DNA from: Parasedimentitalea denitrificans
GTDB taxonomy: Bacteria > Pseudomonadota > Alphaproteobacteria > Rhodobacterales > Rhodobacteraceae
DNA: 64,000 nucleotides
Direction of reading: 5' to 3'
Assembly (NCBI RefSeq): GCF_011813015.1
Contig: NZ_QHLQ01000002.1
Location: 124,001-188,000 of the forward strand
Shown here: one piece after another, positions 9,551 to 17,666 of the stretch
Layout: each line of letters opens with the position of its first letter
Numbering within the stretch: position 1 is the first letter of the stretch
Translations under genes and position numbers: made by a program
The notes under the pieces: generated by a model
Databases searched by the model: none
What the model was told of the DNA's origin: nothing
Seen by the model: only the letters and a program-made list of their open reading frames with translations

Positions 9551-9576
9551 GCTGCAGCCTGTCAAACGGCTGCAGC
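9551..9576. terminator. Hairpin between convergent maeB and XRE gene
   Basis: A perfect 9-bp stem (GCTGCAGCC / GGCTGCAGC) with an 8-base loop sits between two convergent genes. There is no clear T-tract, so termination efficiency is uncertain. Confidence 0.55.
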
Positions 9577-9591
9577 ATACTGTCCTGCTGT

Positions 9592-10158
9592 TTACGCGAG
9601 CCAGACCCACAACAACCGGGCGTCAACATCGCCTGTGTTCACCACGAGGTGCTTGGTATTACTGTTGAAATAGACAGAATCGCCGACACTCATGGTGCGG
9701 CGGATTTCGGTGCCGCTTTGGAATTCAACACTCCCCTCTAGAACGGTAAAGAACTCCTCTCCCTCGTGTGAGGAAGGGGCTGTCAGCACCTCAGTCATTT
9801 TCGATCGAACCGTGGTTACCATCGGCATCATTTTCCGATTAACCAGATCGGAAAACAGGAACTCAAACTCGTAATTGTCATTGGCCGACCGAACCCCTTC
9901 GCCTCGGTTGGCAAACGACAGCACGTCTTGCCCCGGCACGTCCTGTGATAAGAGCGCTGCAGTGGAAACACCTAGCCCCTTTGAGATTTTGTCGATCATA
10001 TCAAAGGTCGGTGAGATGACGTTGTTTTCGATTTTAGACAGGTTCGATTTCGACACCTTCGCCGCTTCGGCCAGCCGCCCCAATGACATATCCTGTTCCG
10101 TCCGCATCTGGCGGATGGTTTCGCCTATTGTCCAGCTTGTTGGCGATGGCGGTGTCAT
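9592..10158 (-). CDS. XRE-family regulator with C-terminal cupin
   Basis: DNA-binding protein of 188 residues. Residues about 10-65 are a helix-turn-helix of XRE type (MSLGRLAEAAKVSKSNLSKIEN, split by the turn) and residues about 110-185 are a cupin sensor domain (HEGEEFFTVLEGSVEFQSG, then SVGDSVYFNSNTKHLVVNT). Regulators of this build often control catabolism of amines, amino acids or small acids and bind a ligand in the cupin. It is divergent from the Rossmann/aminotransferase pair, with a perfect palindrome in between, so it probably regulates those genes and itself. Ligand unknown. Confidence 0.85.
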   Translation of the reverse strand: MTPPSPTSWTIGETIRQMRTEQDMSLGRLAEAAKVSKSNLSKIENNVISPTFDMIDKISKGLGVSTAALLSQDVPGQDVLSFANRGEGVRSANDNYEFEFLFSDLVNRKMMPMVTTVRSKMTEVLTAPSSHEGEEFFTVLEGSVEFQSGTEIRRTMSVGDSVYFNSNTKHLVVNTGDVDARLLWVWLA

Positions 10159-10247
10159 AAGGTGTCCTGTGGTGGCGGTGATTTTTGCAAAGACTGCCGT
10201 ATATTAAAGGCGGTTGCAAACAGGCTTGCATTCCGGTGCTAAGTGAG

Positions 10248-10263
10248 GTTTCATATATGAAAC
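10248..10263. promoter_or_regulatory. Perfect 16-bp palindrome, probable XRE operator
   Basis: GTTTCATATATGAAAC is fully self-complementary. It lies 33 bp before the start of the 10297 gene, in the divergent region shared with the XRE-cupin regulator. Confidence 0.6.
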
Positions 10264-10296
10264 GGACGCATTCGCAATGTTCACGAAGGGCCCATC

Positions 10297-11364
10297 ATGA
10301 CCAAACCAAGCTTGCTAATCCTGTCTCTTGGTGAGCTCGGCACCAGTATGCTTGAGGCTGCCGCTCGGTCTGGGCTGTTTGAAACCATCATCGTCGCAAG
10401 CCGCAACATAGAAAAAGCGCAAGAGCGGACAGGAAATGCGATAATCGGGGCTGGGCTTGAAGGCTTCTTTCCCGATATCCGAGCTGAAGCGCTAGACTTT
10501 GGTGCTCCGGATTTTGGCCGAAAGCTTTCGGACATAGCGCCTGACTATCTATTTTCTGCGCCCTCCATGCTGCCGTGGTGGAAGGTAGACGCTGGTGACG
10601 TGGATCTGCCTTTTGCTGGCTTTACCGCTTTGCATCTCGCGCTGATGGTTCAGCTCCGTGACCGTCTTGCAGAAGCTAAACATCGCCCATTCTGGATTGG
10701 TGCTTCGTACCCTGATGTGATCAACGCAGTGCTGAACCGAGGTGGCTACGGACCTGATTGCGGCATAGGCAATGTGGCCGAGCCGATTCCGAAAATCCAA
10801 CGCCATGTTGCCTCGCGGCTTGGCTGCCCTGCGGCACAGGTAGAAGTGAGTTTGGTCGCGCAGCACGCGTTTGAATACTACATTCTAAACGCCGAAACCT
10901 ATGACTCACTGCCCCCTCATCTGTTGAAAGCAACGGTTGCTGGCAGAGATGTTAGTGATATCGCCAGCGAAGCGCTGCGGAGCCCTTTCCCCTTCCCTTT
11001 CGACCTGCATTTCAACCGGGTCACAGCATCTGCTGGCATTCAGGCCCTTCGTGCTTTGACCGGTGAACAACCCGCCCGCACCCATTTACCGGGAATTGGC
11101 AGTTACCTTGGGGGCTATCCGGTCACGGCCAGTCGCGAAGGCATAAAAATTGACCTGCCGGATGATTGGTCCATGGATCAAGCCATCGCCACCAATGATG
11201 CCTCGTTGTCATGGGATGGAATCGCTGCCGTGGATGCAGACGGGACCATCCACTTCACCGACAAGACAGCCTCCGCCCTACGCAGCCTTTTGGGGCAAAG
11301 CTGTGACACCCTTGATGTGCGCAATGCTGCCGCTCATGCCAAAGCACTCCTTGCCGCACTTTGA
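10297..11364 (+). CDS. Rossmann-fold protein of unknown function (saccharopine-dehydrogenase-like)
   Basis: A 355-residue protein beginning with a dinucleotide-binding signature, LLILSLGELGTSMLEAAA (residues 6-23), followed by an acidic strand end; this suggests NAD(P) binding. The rest contains SAPSMLPWW, FWIGASYPDVINAVL and ALTGEQPARTHLPGIGSYLGGYP, which I cannot assign to a characterised family with confidence. Possible relatives are saccharopine-dehydrogenase-like or other NAD(P)-dependent carbonyl/imine reductases. It is 35 bp upstream of an aminotransferase-like gene and under the same presumed XRE control, so both probably act on one amino compound. Confidence 0.55.
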   Translation: MTKPSLLILSLGELGTSMLEAAARSGLFETIIVASRNIEKAQERTGNAIIGAGLEGFFPDIRAEALDFGAPDFGRKLSDIAPDYLFSAPSMLPWWKVDAGDVDLPFAGFTALHLALMVQLRDRLAEAKHRPFWIGASYPDVINAVLNRGGYGPDCGIGNVAEPIPKIQRHVASRLGCPAAQVEVSLVAQHAFEYYILNAETYDSLPPHLLKATVAGRDVSDIASEALRSPFPFPFDLHFNRVTASAGIQALRALTGEQPARTHLPGIGSYLGGYPVTASREGIKIDLPDDWSMDQAIATNDASLSWDGIAAVDADGTIHFTDKTASALRSLLGQSCDTLDVRNAAAHAKALLAAL

Positions 11365-11399
11365 TCCGAAAACGTCCTGACCCAAAACGAGAGATACCG

Positions 11400-12728
11400 A
11401 TGAAGAGTGATACCTCCAAACAGCTATTTGACCGTGGCATGAAGGTGCTGGTTGAAGGTTGCAGTTCTGCCAGCCGCGGCCCGATGAACTATGCCCCCTA
11501 CCCGGCCTATATCCGCGAAGGTAAAGGCGCGCGACTTTGGGATGTGGACGACAATGAATACATCGACTGGCAGCTCTCCTTTGGTTGTTTGCCACTGGGT
11601 CACGCCCATCCCGCTATTGTCGATATCGTGCAAGAGAAGGTCATGGGCGGTACTCATTTCGCCACAGCCCTTGAGGTTGAGGTGGAAGCCGCCGAGTTGA
11701 TTGTCGAAATGCTGCCCCACGTAGACAAGGTGCGCTTCGCCAATACCGGGACCGAGGCCTGCATGACAGGGGTACGCATGGCGCGCGGAATTACCGGCAA
11801 GCGCAAGGTGCTGAAATTTGAAGGCCATTATCACGGCTGGTACGATGGACTTCTGGTTAGTACCAACCCGCAAGCTGTCACCACCTTGGGCCATCCGAAC
11901 GACCCGGTGCGCATTCCTGACAGCTCTGGTCTGACACCGGGGTCACTGGAAGACACACTGGTCTGTGTTTGGAATGACGCCGACGCGCTGGAACGGATGC
12001 TCAAAACCCACGGTCACGAAATTGCTTGTGTGGTGATGGAAGGGGCGATGTCGAACATGGGAGTGATCCCTCCCAAACCCGGCTACCTGAAACAGGTGCA
12101 AGAAATGTGCCGGGCCTATGATGTCTTGTTTTATCTCGATGAAACAGTAACCGGCTTCCGCGTGGCGCCCGGTGGCGCGGCGGAGCTTTACGACTTGCAG
12201 CCCGATATTGTCACCTTTGGCAAGGCGCTTGGGCAGGGTTTCCCTGTTGCGGCCATCGCCGGGCCCGATCACATCATGGAAAGTATCGAGTACGGCAAAG
12301 TCCTGCATTACGGCAGCCACAACGCTCCCCGTCTGGGGCTGTATGCGGCCAAAACGATGCTGGAAGAAATGCGCCGAGACAACAACGCCGGCTGGACCAA
12401 GATCAACGCAATTGGTGAAGAGATGACAACCCGCCTGAACCAGGTTGCACGCGACACCGGTCAGAACATGCGAGTCCAAAACGTTGGCTCAATGTTCCAC
12501 CCAGTCTTTACCGACCTGGATGAAATCACCGGCTACCGCGACTTCTGCGGTCATGTGAACCTCGCCAAATATGGGGAATTCTCAAAACTGATGCGCGAAC
12601 AGGGTGTGTTCTTTACTGGCAACAAGATCCTGCACAACCTGAGCTGCACCGCCCATACCCAAGCCGACATCGACCGCACCATTGAGGCGGCAGGCAATGC
12701 GTTAGAGCAGATGAGCCGCGTAGGGTAA
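11400..12728 (+). CDS. Class III aminotransferase, glutamate-1-semialdehyde aminomutase-like
   Basis: PLP enzyme of 442 residues. The ATG at 11400 is chosen because the frame upstream overlaps an intergenic leader. It shows family landmarks: ANTGTEACMTGVRMARG (cofactor phosphate site), FEGHYHGWYDG, LDETVTGFRVAPGG and the PLP lysine K275 in TFGKALGQGFP. It resembles HemL, but its partner genes (XRE-cupin regulator and a Rossmann protein) point to catabolism rather than tetrapyrrole synthesis. The substrate is probably an amino acid or amino-aldehyde; it cannot be named from the sequence. Confidence 0.75.
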   Translation: MKSDTSKQLFDRGMKVLVEGCSSASRGPMNYAPYPAYIREGKGARLWDVDDNEYIDWQLSFGCLPLGHAHPAIVDIVQEKVMGGTHFATALEVEVEAAELIVEMLPHVDKVRFANTGTEACMTGVRMARGITGKRKVLKFEGHYHGWYDGLLVSTNPQAVTTLGHPNDPVRIPDSSGLTPGSLEDTLVCVWNDADALERMLKTHGHEIACVVMEGAMSNMGVIPPKPGYLKQVQEMCRAYDVLFYLDETVTGFRVAPGGAAELYDLQPDIVTFGKALGQGFPVAAIAGPDHIMESIEYGKVLHYGSHNAPRLGLYAAKTMLEEMRRDNNAGWTKINAIGEEMTTRLNQVARDTGQNMRVQNVGSMFHPVFTDLDEITGYRDFCGHVNLAKYGEFSKLMREQGVFFTGNKILHNLSCTAHTQADIDRTIEAAGNALEQMSRVG

Positions 12729-12730
12729 TT

Positions 12731-12775
12731 GAGAACTGGTCATCCATTGAATGTTGGATGGGTGACCACATTCTC
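12731..12775 (+). terminator. Long imperfect hairpin after the aminotransferase gene
   Basis: Arms GAGAACTGGTCATCCAT (12731-12747) and ATGGGTGACCACATTCTC (12758-12775) pair over about 15 bp with small interruptions, starting 2 bp past the stop codon. There is no T-run, so it may be a terminator or an RNA-stabilising structure. Confidence 0.5.
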
Positions 12776-12853
12776 CCTACAGGGCAAGCGACGCTATCGC
12801 GAAAAAAATTGACAAGTTCTGTCTTCAACCGCCAAAACTTGGATTCGCGGATA

Positions 12854-12978
12854 CCTTTGCACCCGCCGTATTAGCAAGTTTGCAAAACGACAAAGATCCG
12901 CACCACAACTCTCTCAAACCGGCCAGTTTGCAAAAATTTGCAGGTCGACCGACAGACAGACTGCAAATAAATCGCAGT
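12854..12978. promoter_or_regulatory. Cluster of TTTGCAAA boxes upstream of prpE
   Basis: Within the 334-bp gap before prpE, TTTGCAAA occurs exactly at 12879-12886 and 12927-12934. The first is preceded by TTAGCAAG and the second followed 2 bp later by TTTGCAGG. Related pieces are CCTTTGCACC (12854) and ACTGCAAAT (12960), the latter within an ACTGC/GCAGT inverted repeat. TTTGCAAA half-sites are known for the short-chain fatty-acyl-CoA regulator family (RamB, PccR, MccR), and PccR controls propionyl-CoA assimilation in Rhodobacter. Spacing here does not match a simple two-box operator. No such regulator gene lies in the window. Confidence 0.5.
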
Positions 12979-13062
12979 AATCTGACGTTGCGCACCGCAG
13001 ATCCCTTGCTCGAAAGCAAAACTTCCTCCTAACTCCTTTCAACGTGTTAGAAGGAGCACCCG

Positions 13063-14955
13063 ATGTCATATAAAGAGCTCTATGAAGGCTGGAAAACCGA
13101 TCCCGAGGGGTTCTGGATGCAGGCCGCGCAGGCCATCAGCTGGGACAAGCCCCCAAGCAAAGCCCTGTTTGACGACGATGCCCCCTATTATGAGTGGTTC
13201 GCCGATGCCCGTGTAAACACTTGCTACAACGCCGTTGATCGCCATGTCGAAGAAGGCCGCGGAGAGCAGACAGCTATTATCTACGACAGCCCGATCACTC
13301 ATACCAAGCGAGAGATTTCATACGTCGAGCTGCGCAACCGGGTGGCCAGTTTAGCAGGTGCGCTGAGAACTAAAGGTGTTGAAAAGGGTGACACCGTCAT
13401 CATCTACATGCCGATGGTCCCCGAGGCGCTAGAGGCCATGCTGGCCTGCGCTCGTATTGGTGCGGTGCACTCGGTTGTATTTGGAGGCTTTGCGGCAAAC
13501 GAGCTGGCAGTGCGGATTGACGATGCCAAGCCCAAGGCGATCATTGCTGCCTCCTGCGGGTTAGAACCCAACCGGGTGGTGCATTATAAACCTCTGCTGG
13601 ATGGCGCGATTGAACTGGCAGAGCACAAGCCCGAATTTTGCGTAATTTTCCAACGTGAACAGGACGTTGCGCAGCTTGTTGAAGGACGCGATGTAAACTG
13701 GCACGGGTTCCAGTACGGCGTTGAACCTGCCGAGTGTGTCCCGGTTGAGGGGAACCACCCCGCCTATATCCTTTATACGTCCGGCACTACGGGTCAGCCT
13801 AAAGGCGTTGTACGCCATACCGCAGGCCAACTGGTCGCGTTGAACTGGACGATGAAGAATATCTATAACGTCGACCCCGGTGATGTGTTCTGGGCGGCGT
13901 CGGATGTAGGCTGGGTCGTGGGGCATAGTTATATTTGCTATGCGCCGCTGATTGCTGGCAACACGACGATTGTATTCGAAGGCAAGCCAATTGGAACACC
14001 GGATGCCGGCACCTTCTGGCGGGTCATTTCCGAACACAAGGTCAAGAGCTTCTTTACAGCACCTACCGCGTTTCGGGCTGTTAAACGCGAGGATCCGACC
14101 GGCGAGTTTGTGAAGAAGTACGACCTGTCAAACTTGGGTCAGGTTTATCTGGCGGGCGAGCGGGCAGATCCAGACACCATCCTTTGGGCGCAAGAACATC
14201 TTGACGTGCCTGTGGTGGATCACTGGTGGCAGACAGAAACCGGTTGGTCGATCGCCGCCAACCCGCTGGGCATCGAAGAACTGCCCACCAAGCTCGGCTC
14301 GCCTGCTGTGCCCATGCCCGGCTATGAAGTCGATATTCTGGATGAAGGAGGTCACCCGGTTGCCAATGGTGAACTCGGGGCGATTGCGATCAAACTACCT
14401 CTGCCCCCCGGCACCCTGCCCGGGTTGTGGAACGCGCCCGAGCGGTTCCAGTCCAGCTATCTCAACGCCTTTCCCGGCTACTATGAGACCGGTGATGCCG
14501 GGATGAAGGACGACGACGGATATCTGTATATTATGGCGCGCACAGACGATGTCATTAACGTCGCAGGCCACCGGCTGTCGACTGGTGGCATGGAGGAAGT
14601 GCTGGCGGGTCATCCGGATGTTGCCGAATGCGCGGTGATTGGTGTCACGGACCAGCTAAAAGGGCAGATGCCGGTGGGTTTCCTGTGCCTGAACGCAAAC
14701 ACCACGCGCGATCACAGCGAGGTGGTTTCTGAAGTGGTCAAACTGGTCCGCGAAAAGATCGGACCAGTGGCCGCGTTCAAGCTGGCCGTGGTGGTTGATC
14801 GGCTGCCTAAGACCCGGTCCGGCAAAATCCTGCGCGGCACCATGGTGCACATTGCCGATGGCACCGCCTACAAAGCGCCGGCCACCATCGACGATCCAGC
14901 CATTCTGGACGAGATCAAGACTGCACTGCAAACCATAGGCTATGCGGCTGAATAG
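13063..14955 (+). CDS. prpE: Propionyl-CoA synthetase (acyl-CoA synthetase)
   Basis: Adenylate-forming ligase of 630 residues activating a short acid, most likely propionate, to its CoA thioester. Landmarks are the P-loop-like YTSGTTGQPKGVV, SDVGWVVGHSYI, DHWWQTETGWSI, YETGDAGMKDDDGY and the C-terminal acyl-AMP lysine K588 in TRSGKILRG. The N-terminal start and GFWMQAAQAISWDKPPSK resemble PrpE more than Acs. The ATG follows an AAGGAG site. TTTGCAAA boxes in its leader fit acyl-CoA-responsive control. Acetate or acrylate activation cannot be excluded. Confidence 0.85.
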   Translation: MSYKELYEGWKTDPEGFWMQAAQAISWDKPPSKALFDDDAPYYEWFADARVNTCYNAVDRHVEEGRGEQTAIIYDSPITHTKREISYVELRNRVASLAGALRTKGVEKGDTVIIYMPMVPEALEAMLACARIGAVHSVVFGGFAANELAVRIDDAKPKAIIAASCGLEPNRVVHYKPLLDGAIELAEHKPEFCVIFQREQDVAQLVEGRDVNWHGFQYGVEPAECVPVEGNHPAYILYTSGTTGQPKGVVRHTAGQLVALNWTMKNIYNVDPGDVFWAASDVGWVVGHSYICYAPLIAGNTTIVFEGKPIGTPDAGTFWRVISEHKVKSFFTAPTAFRAVKREDPTGEFVKKYDLSNLGQVYLAGERADPDTILWAQEHLDVPVVDHWWQTETGWSIAANPLGIEELPTKLGSPAVPMPGYEVDILDEGGHPVANGELGAIAIKLPLPPGTLPGLWNAPERFQSSYLNAFPGYYETGDAGMKDDDGYLYIMARTDDVINVAGHRLSTGGMEEVLAGHPDVAECAVIGVTDQLKGQMPVGFLCLNANTTRDHSEVVSEVVKLVREKIGPVAAFKLAVVVDRLPKTRSGKILRGTMVHIADGTAYKAPATIDDPAILDEIKTALQTIGYAAE

Positions 14956-14977
14956 ATACACATACCTCATCAAAGCT

Positions 14978-15000
14978 GGTCCTGCCGCCTAGGCAGGGCC
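14978..15000 (+). terminator. Hairpin after prpE
   Basis: GGTCCTGCC pairs with GGCAGGGCC around a 5-base loop, 23 bp after the prpE stop. No T-tract follows, so the call is moderate. Confidence 0.45.
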
Positions 15001-15094
15001 AATGGGTCAACGCAACACGCCTAGAGTTGTGACCTTGGGTTTCCCTTGCAACTCTTTCGTCGCTGTCTAACCTGCACCGCAGGAGATTAGTGAT

Positions 15095-16525
15095 ATGACA
15101 AGCAACGAAATTTGGCGCCTAAGCGCTACTGAGACCGTCGCCCGCACCCACGCCGGAGAGCTAAGCGCCGAGGATAGTATTTCCGCCTCGATCAGCCGTA
15201 TGAACGCTGTGAACCCAGCCCTGAATGCCGTGGTCGTAGATCTGAGCACCGAGGCGCTGGAGCGGGCCCGCAATCTGGACAAGGCCCGCGCTGCTGGCGC
15301 AACACCCGGTGCTTTGCATGGGGTGCCTGTCACCATAAAAATCAACGTCGATCAGGCCGGTCATGCCTCGTCCAACGGCGTGACAGCGCTGAAGGATCTG
15401 ATCGCCCCGGCGGATGCGCCGATTGTCGAGAACCTGCATAAGGCCGGCGCAGTGGTGATCGGCCGCACCAACACACCCGAATTTTCGTTCCGGGCAGACA
15501 CAGACAACCCTTTGTTTGGCCGCACCCATAACCCTTGGGGTGAACATATTTCTCCTGGCGGCTCTTCTGGTGGCGCCGGTGCCTCTGTAATGGCAGGTAT
15601 TGGTGGGCTGGCACATGGCAATGACATCGGCGGCAGCCTGCGTTTCCCTGCCGCTGCCAATGGCGCAGTTACTGTAAAGCCCGGCTTGGGCCGGGTACCC
15701 GCCTATAACCCCAGTCAATCTGCCGAACGCGGCATGCTGGCGCAGTCGATGTCGGTGCAAGGTCTGCTGACCCGCAGCGCCGCCGACCTGCATTTGTCGA
15801 TGCCTACAATGATTGCCGCCGATCCCCGTGATCCCTTTCACGTGCCCCTGCCCTGGCGCGGTGCGCCATTGGATGGGCCAATCAAGGTCGCATTCACCAA
15901 AAACACCTTTGGCTACGAGCTTCACCCCGAAGTCGAGGCAGCACTGGACACCGCCCGCGATGCACTGGTGGACGCCGGGTATGTCGTTGAAGAGGTCGAG
16001 CCCCCCAACGTCTTTGATGCCGGGCGCACTGGCTACCGCGCCTTGATGGGCGAGGTTTACACGCTGATGAAACAGGATGTAGATGCAGCGGGATCACAAA
16101 CCGTGCGCGATATTTTTGAGGTCTATTTTCAAGAGTTCCCACCGTTTCTAGAGACCGATCTGCTCAAAATGATGGCCAAGCGCACCCATTACGCCCGTGA
16201 ATGGTCGCTGTTTCAGGAAAAGTATCCGCTGGTTCTGACCCCATTCCTACCCCAACCCTTTTTCAAACCCGACCGCGACACCGAGGGCGCAGAAGGTGTG
16301 CACGAGGTTCTGGGTTGCGCGGTTTATTCCTATGCCTTCAACTATATCGGCTTGCCCGTAGGCTGCGTGCCGTCACGGCTGGCTGATCTGCCGACAGGGC
16401 CACAACCGATTAACGTGCAGATCGTGGCGCGACGCTGGCGCGAGGATTTTGCGGTTGATGCCTGCGCCGCAATTGAATCCCGTGCGGGCCGTATGTGTGA
16501 TTTGCTGTGGGAAAGAATGTCATAA
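15095..16525 (+). CDS. Amidase (amidase signature family)
   Basis: Hydrolyses an amide bond using a Ser-cisSer-Lys triad. K82 (VTIKIN), S157 (GGSSGGAGA) and S181 (GNDIGGSLRFPA) are all present at the usual spacing, so it should be catalytically active. The 476-residue length is normal. No signal peptide is seen, so it is probably cytoplasmic. It stands alone between prpE and the convergent NAD kinase, behind an AGGAG site at 15081-15085. The natural substrate (aliphatic or aryl amide, urea-type compound) is not deducible; a GatA role is unlikely because the gatB and gatC partners are absent. Confidence 0.87.
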   Translation: MTSNEIWRLSATETVARTHAGELSAEDSISASISRMNAVNPALNAVVVDLSTEALERARNLDKARAAGATPGALHGVPVTIKINVDQAGHASSNGVTALKDLIAPADAPIVENLHKAGAVVIGRTNTPEFSFRADTDNPLFGRTHNPWGEHISPGGSSGGAGASVMAGIGGLAHGNDIGGSLRFPAAANGAVTVKPGLGRVPAYNPSQSAERGMLAQSMSVQGLLTRSAADLHLSMPTMIAADPRDPFHVPLPWRGAPLDGPIKVAFTKNTFGYELHPEVEAALDTARDALVDAGYVVEEVEPPNVFDAGRTGYRALMGEVYTLMKQDVDAAGSQTVRDIFEVYFQEFPPFLETDLLKMMAKRTHYAREWSLFQEKYPLVLTPFLPQPFFKPDRDTEGAEGVHEVLGCAVYSYAFNYIGLPVGCVPSRLADLPTGPQPINVQIVARRWREDFAVDACAAIESRAGRMCDLLWERMS

Positions 16526-16565
16526 GCACGACGTTTGCGAAAAAGTTGTGCCTCAAACACAACGC

Positions 16566-16591
16566 GGGCGCGGGGTTGAGGCCCCACGCCC
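16566..16591. terminator. GC-rich hairpin between convergent amidase and nadK
   Basis: GGGCGCGGGG (16566-16575) pairs with CCCCACGCCC (16582-16591) with one mismatch, which becomes a G-U pair in the leftward transcript. It lies in the 207-bp convergent gap; I see nothing else there. Confidence 0.45.
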
Positions 16592-16732
16592 AACGCATGT
16601 TTACCAAACATACTCGTACACAACAGAACAGTCATGGATGGAGAGACCGCTGCTGCTTCCAGCTTGCCTGAAGTAGCGTAAATCTGGAGGCTGTCCGCTA
16701 TAGGTCTATCACGTCTTCGTGATTATCGCTGA

Positions 16733-17500
16733 TCAGGAAAACTGCTCTGAAATCAGCCGTTCTTCCAATCCATGACCGGGATCGAACAAGATTTTATGGC
16801 TGACATTGGTTTCGGTACTGATTTCAACCCAATCGATGTCAGCAATCGACTTGGAAATGGAATCCGCATCAGCCATCACAGGTCTTTTTTCGGCCTCGAT
16901 CACGTCAAAGCGCACCGTGGCATGGCTAGGTAGCAACGCCCCCCGCCACCGCCTTGGTCGAAACGCGGCAATCGGTGTCAGGGCCAGCACATCCGAACCA
17001 ATAGGCACAATAGGCCCATGTGCAGAATAGTTATACGCTGTTGACCCTGCTGGCGTCGCGACCAAAGCGCCATCACAAACTAATTCCTCCAGCCGCTCTC
17101 GTCCATCAATCGAAATCTTCAACTTCGCGGCCTGAGGACCAGCTCGCAACAAGGAGACCTCGTTGATTGCCAAGGCCTGATGCAGTTTTCCATTTTGATC
17201 CATCGCCCGCATGGTCAGAGGATTGATGATCTCTTGTTCGGCGGCCTGCAACCGTTCGATCAATCCATTTTCGTTGTACGTATTCATCAAGAACCCGATG
17301 GTGCCTCGGTTCATTCCGTAGACAGGTGCCGACAGATCCACTGTGGCGTGCAATGTATGCAACATGAACCCATCTCCGCCCAAGGCGACAATCACGTCAG
17401 CCTCTTTCGGGGAAACATTGCCGTATTTAGCAACAAGGGTGCTTAGCGCCATTTGCGCCACCGCCGACGAGTTGGCCAAAAAGGCGATTCTTTTGCTCAT
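16733..17500 (-). CDS. nadK: NAD kinase
   Basis: Phosphorylates NAD to NADP with ATP or polyphosphate. The family motif VALGGDGFMLHT (Gly-Gly-Asp-Gly) is present, as are GTIGFLMN, the second glycine-rich CDGALVATPAGSTAYNYSAHGPIVP and the C-terminal DSISKSIADIDWVEI. The ATG at 17500 is chosen because MSKRIAFLANSS matches the usual short NAD-kinase start and gives 255 residues. An upstream frame to 17596 adds an unrelated Cys-rich leader. The gene is divergent from glyA. Confidence 0.92.
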   Translation of the reverse strand: MSKRIAFLANSSAVAQMALSTLVAKYGNVSPKEADVIVALGGDGFMLHTLHATVDLSAPVYGMNRGTIGFLMNTYNENGLIERLQAAEQEIINPLTMRAMDQNGKLHQALAINEVSLLRAGPQAAKLKISIDGRERLEELVCDGALVATPAGSTAYNYSAHGPIVPIGSDVLALTPIAAFRPRRWRGALLPSHATVRFDVIEAEKRPVMADADSISKSIADIDWVEISTETNVSHKILFDPGHGLEERLISEQFS

Positions 17501-17619
17501 CAAATTTGTTTCCGGTGTTGCCCAATTGGTTCCGAAACAACCACACCTTTCCTCGGATAGCCAGTCTTGCCGCACTAACGCATAGATTCGTCGCAATACA
17601 GCCTTTCGGACCAGATGTG

Positions 17620-17633
17620 TTTCCTATAGGAAA
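17620..17633. promoter_or_regulatory. Perfect 14-bp palindrome upstream of glyA
   Basis: TTTCCTATAGGAAA is fully self-complementary and ends 33 bp before the glyA ATG, in the nadK-glyA divergent region. It may be an operator; no regulator is assigned. Confidence 0.4.
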
Positions 17634-17666
17634 TCTCCAAATCCAGTCCAACTCTACGGAGCCATC

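Noticed and set aside
17501..17666. Glycine or other riboswitch before glyA
   Set aside because: The leader is short and lacks the tandem conserved cores; only a palindrome is present.
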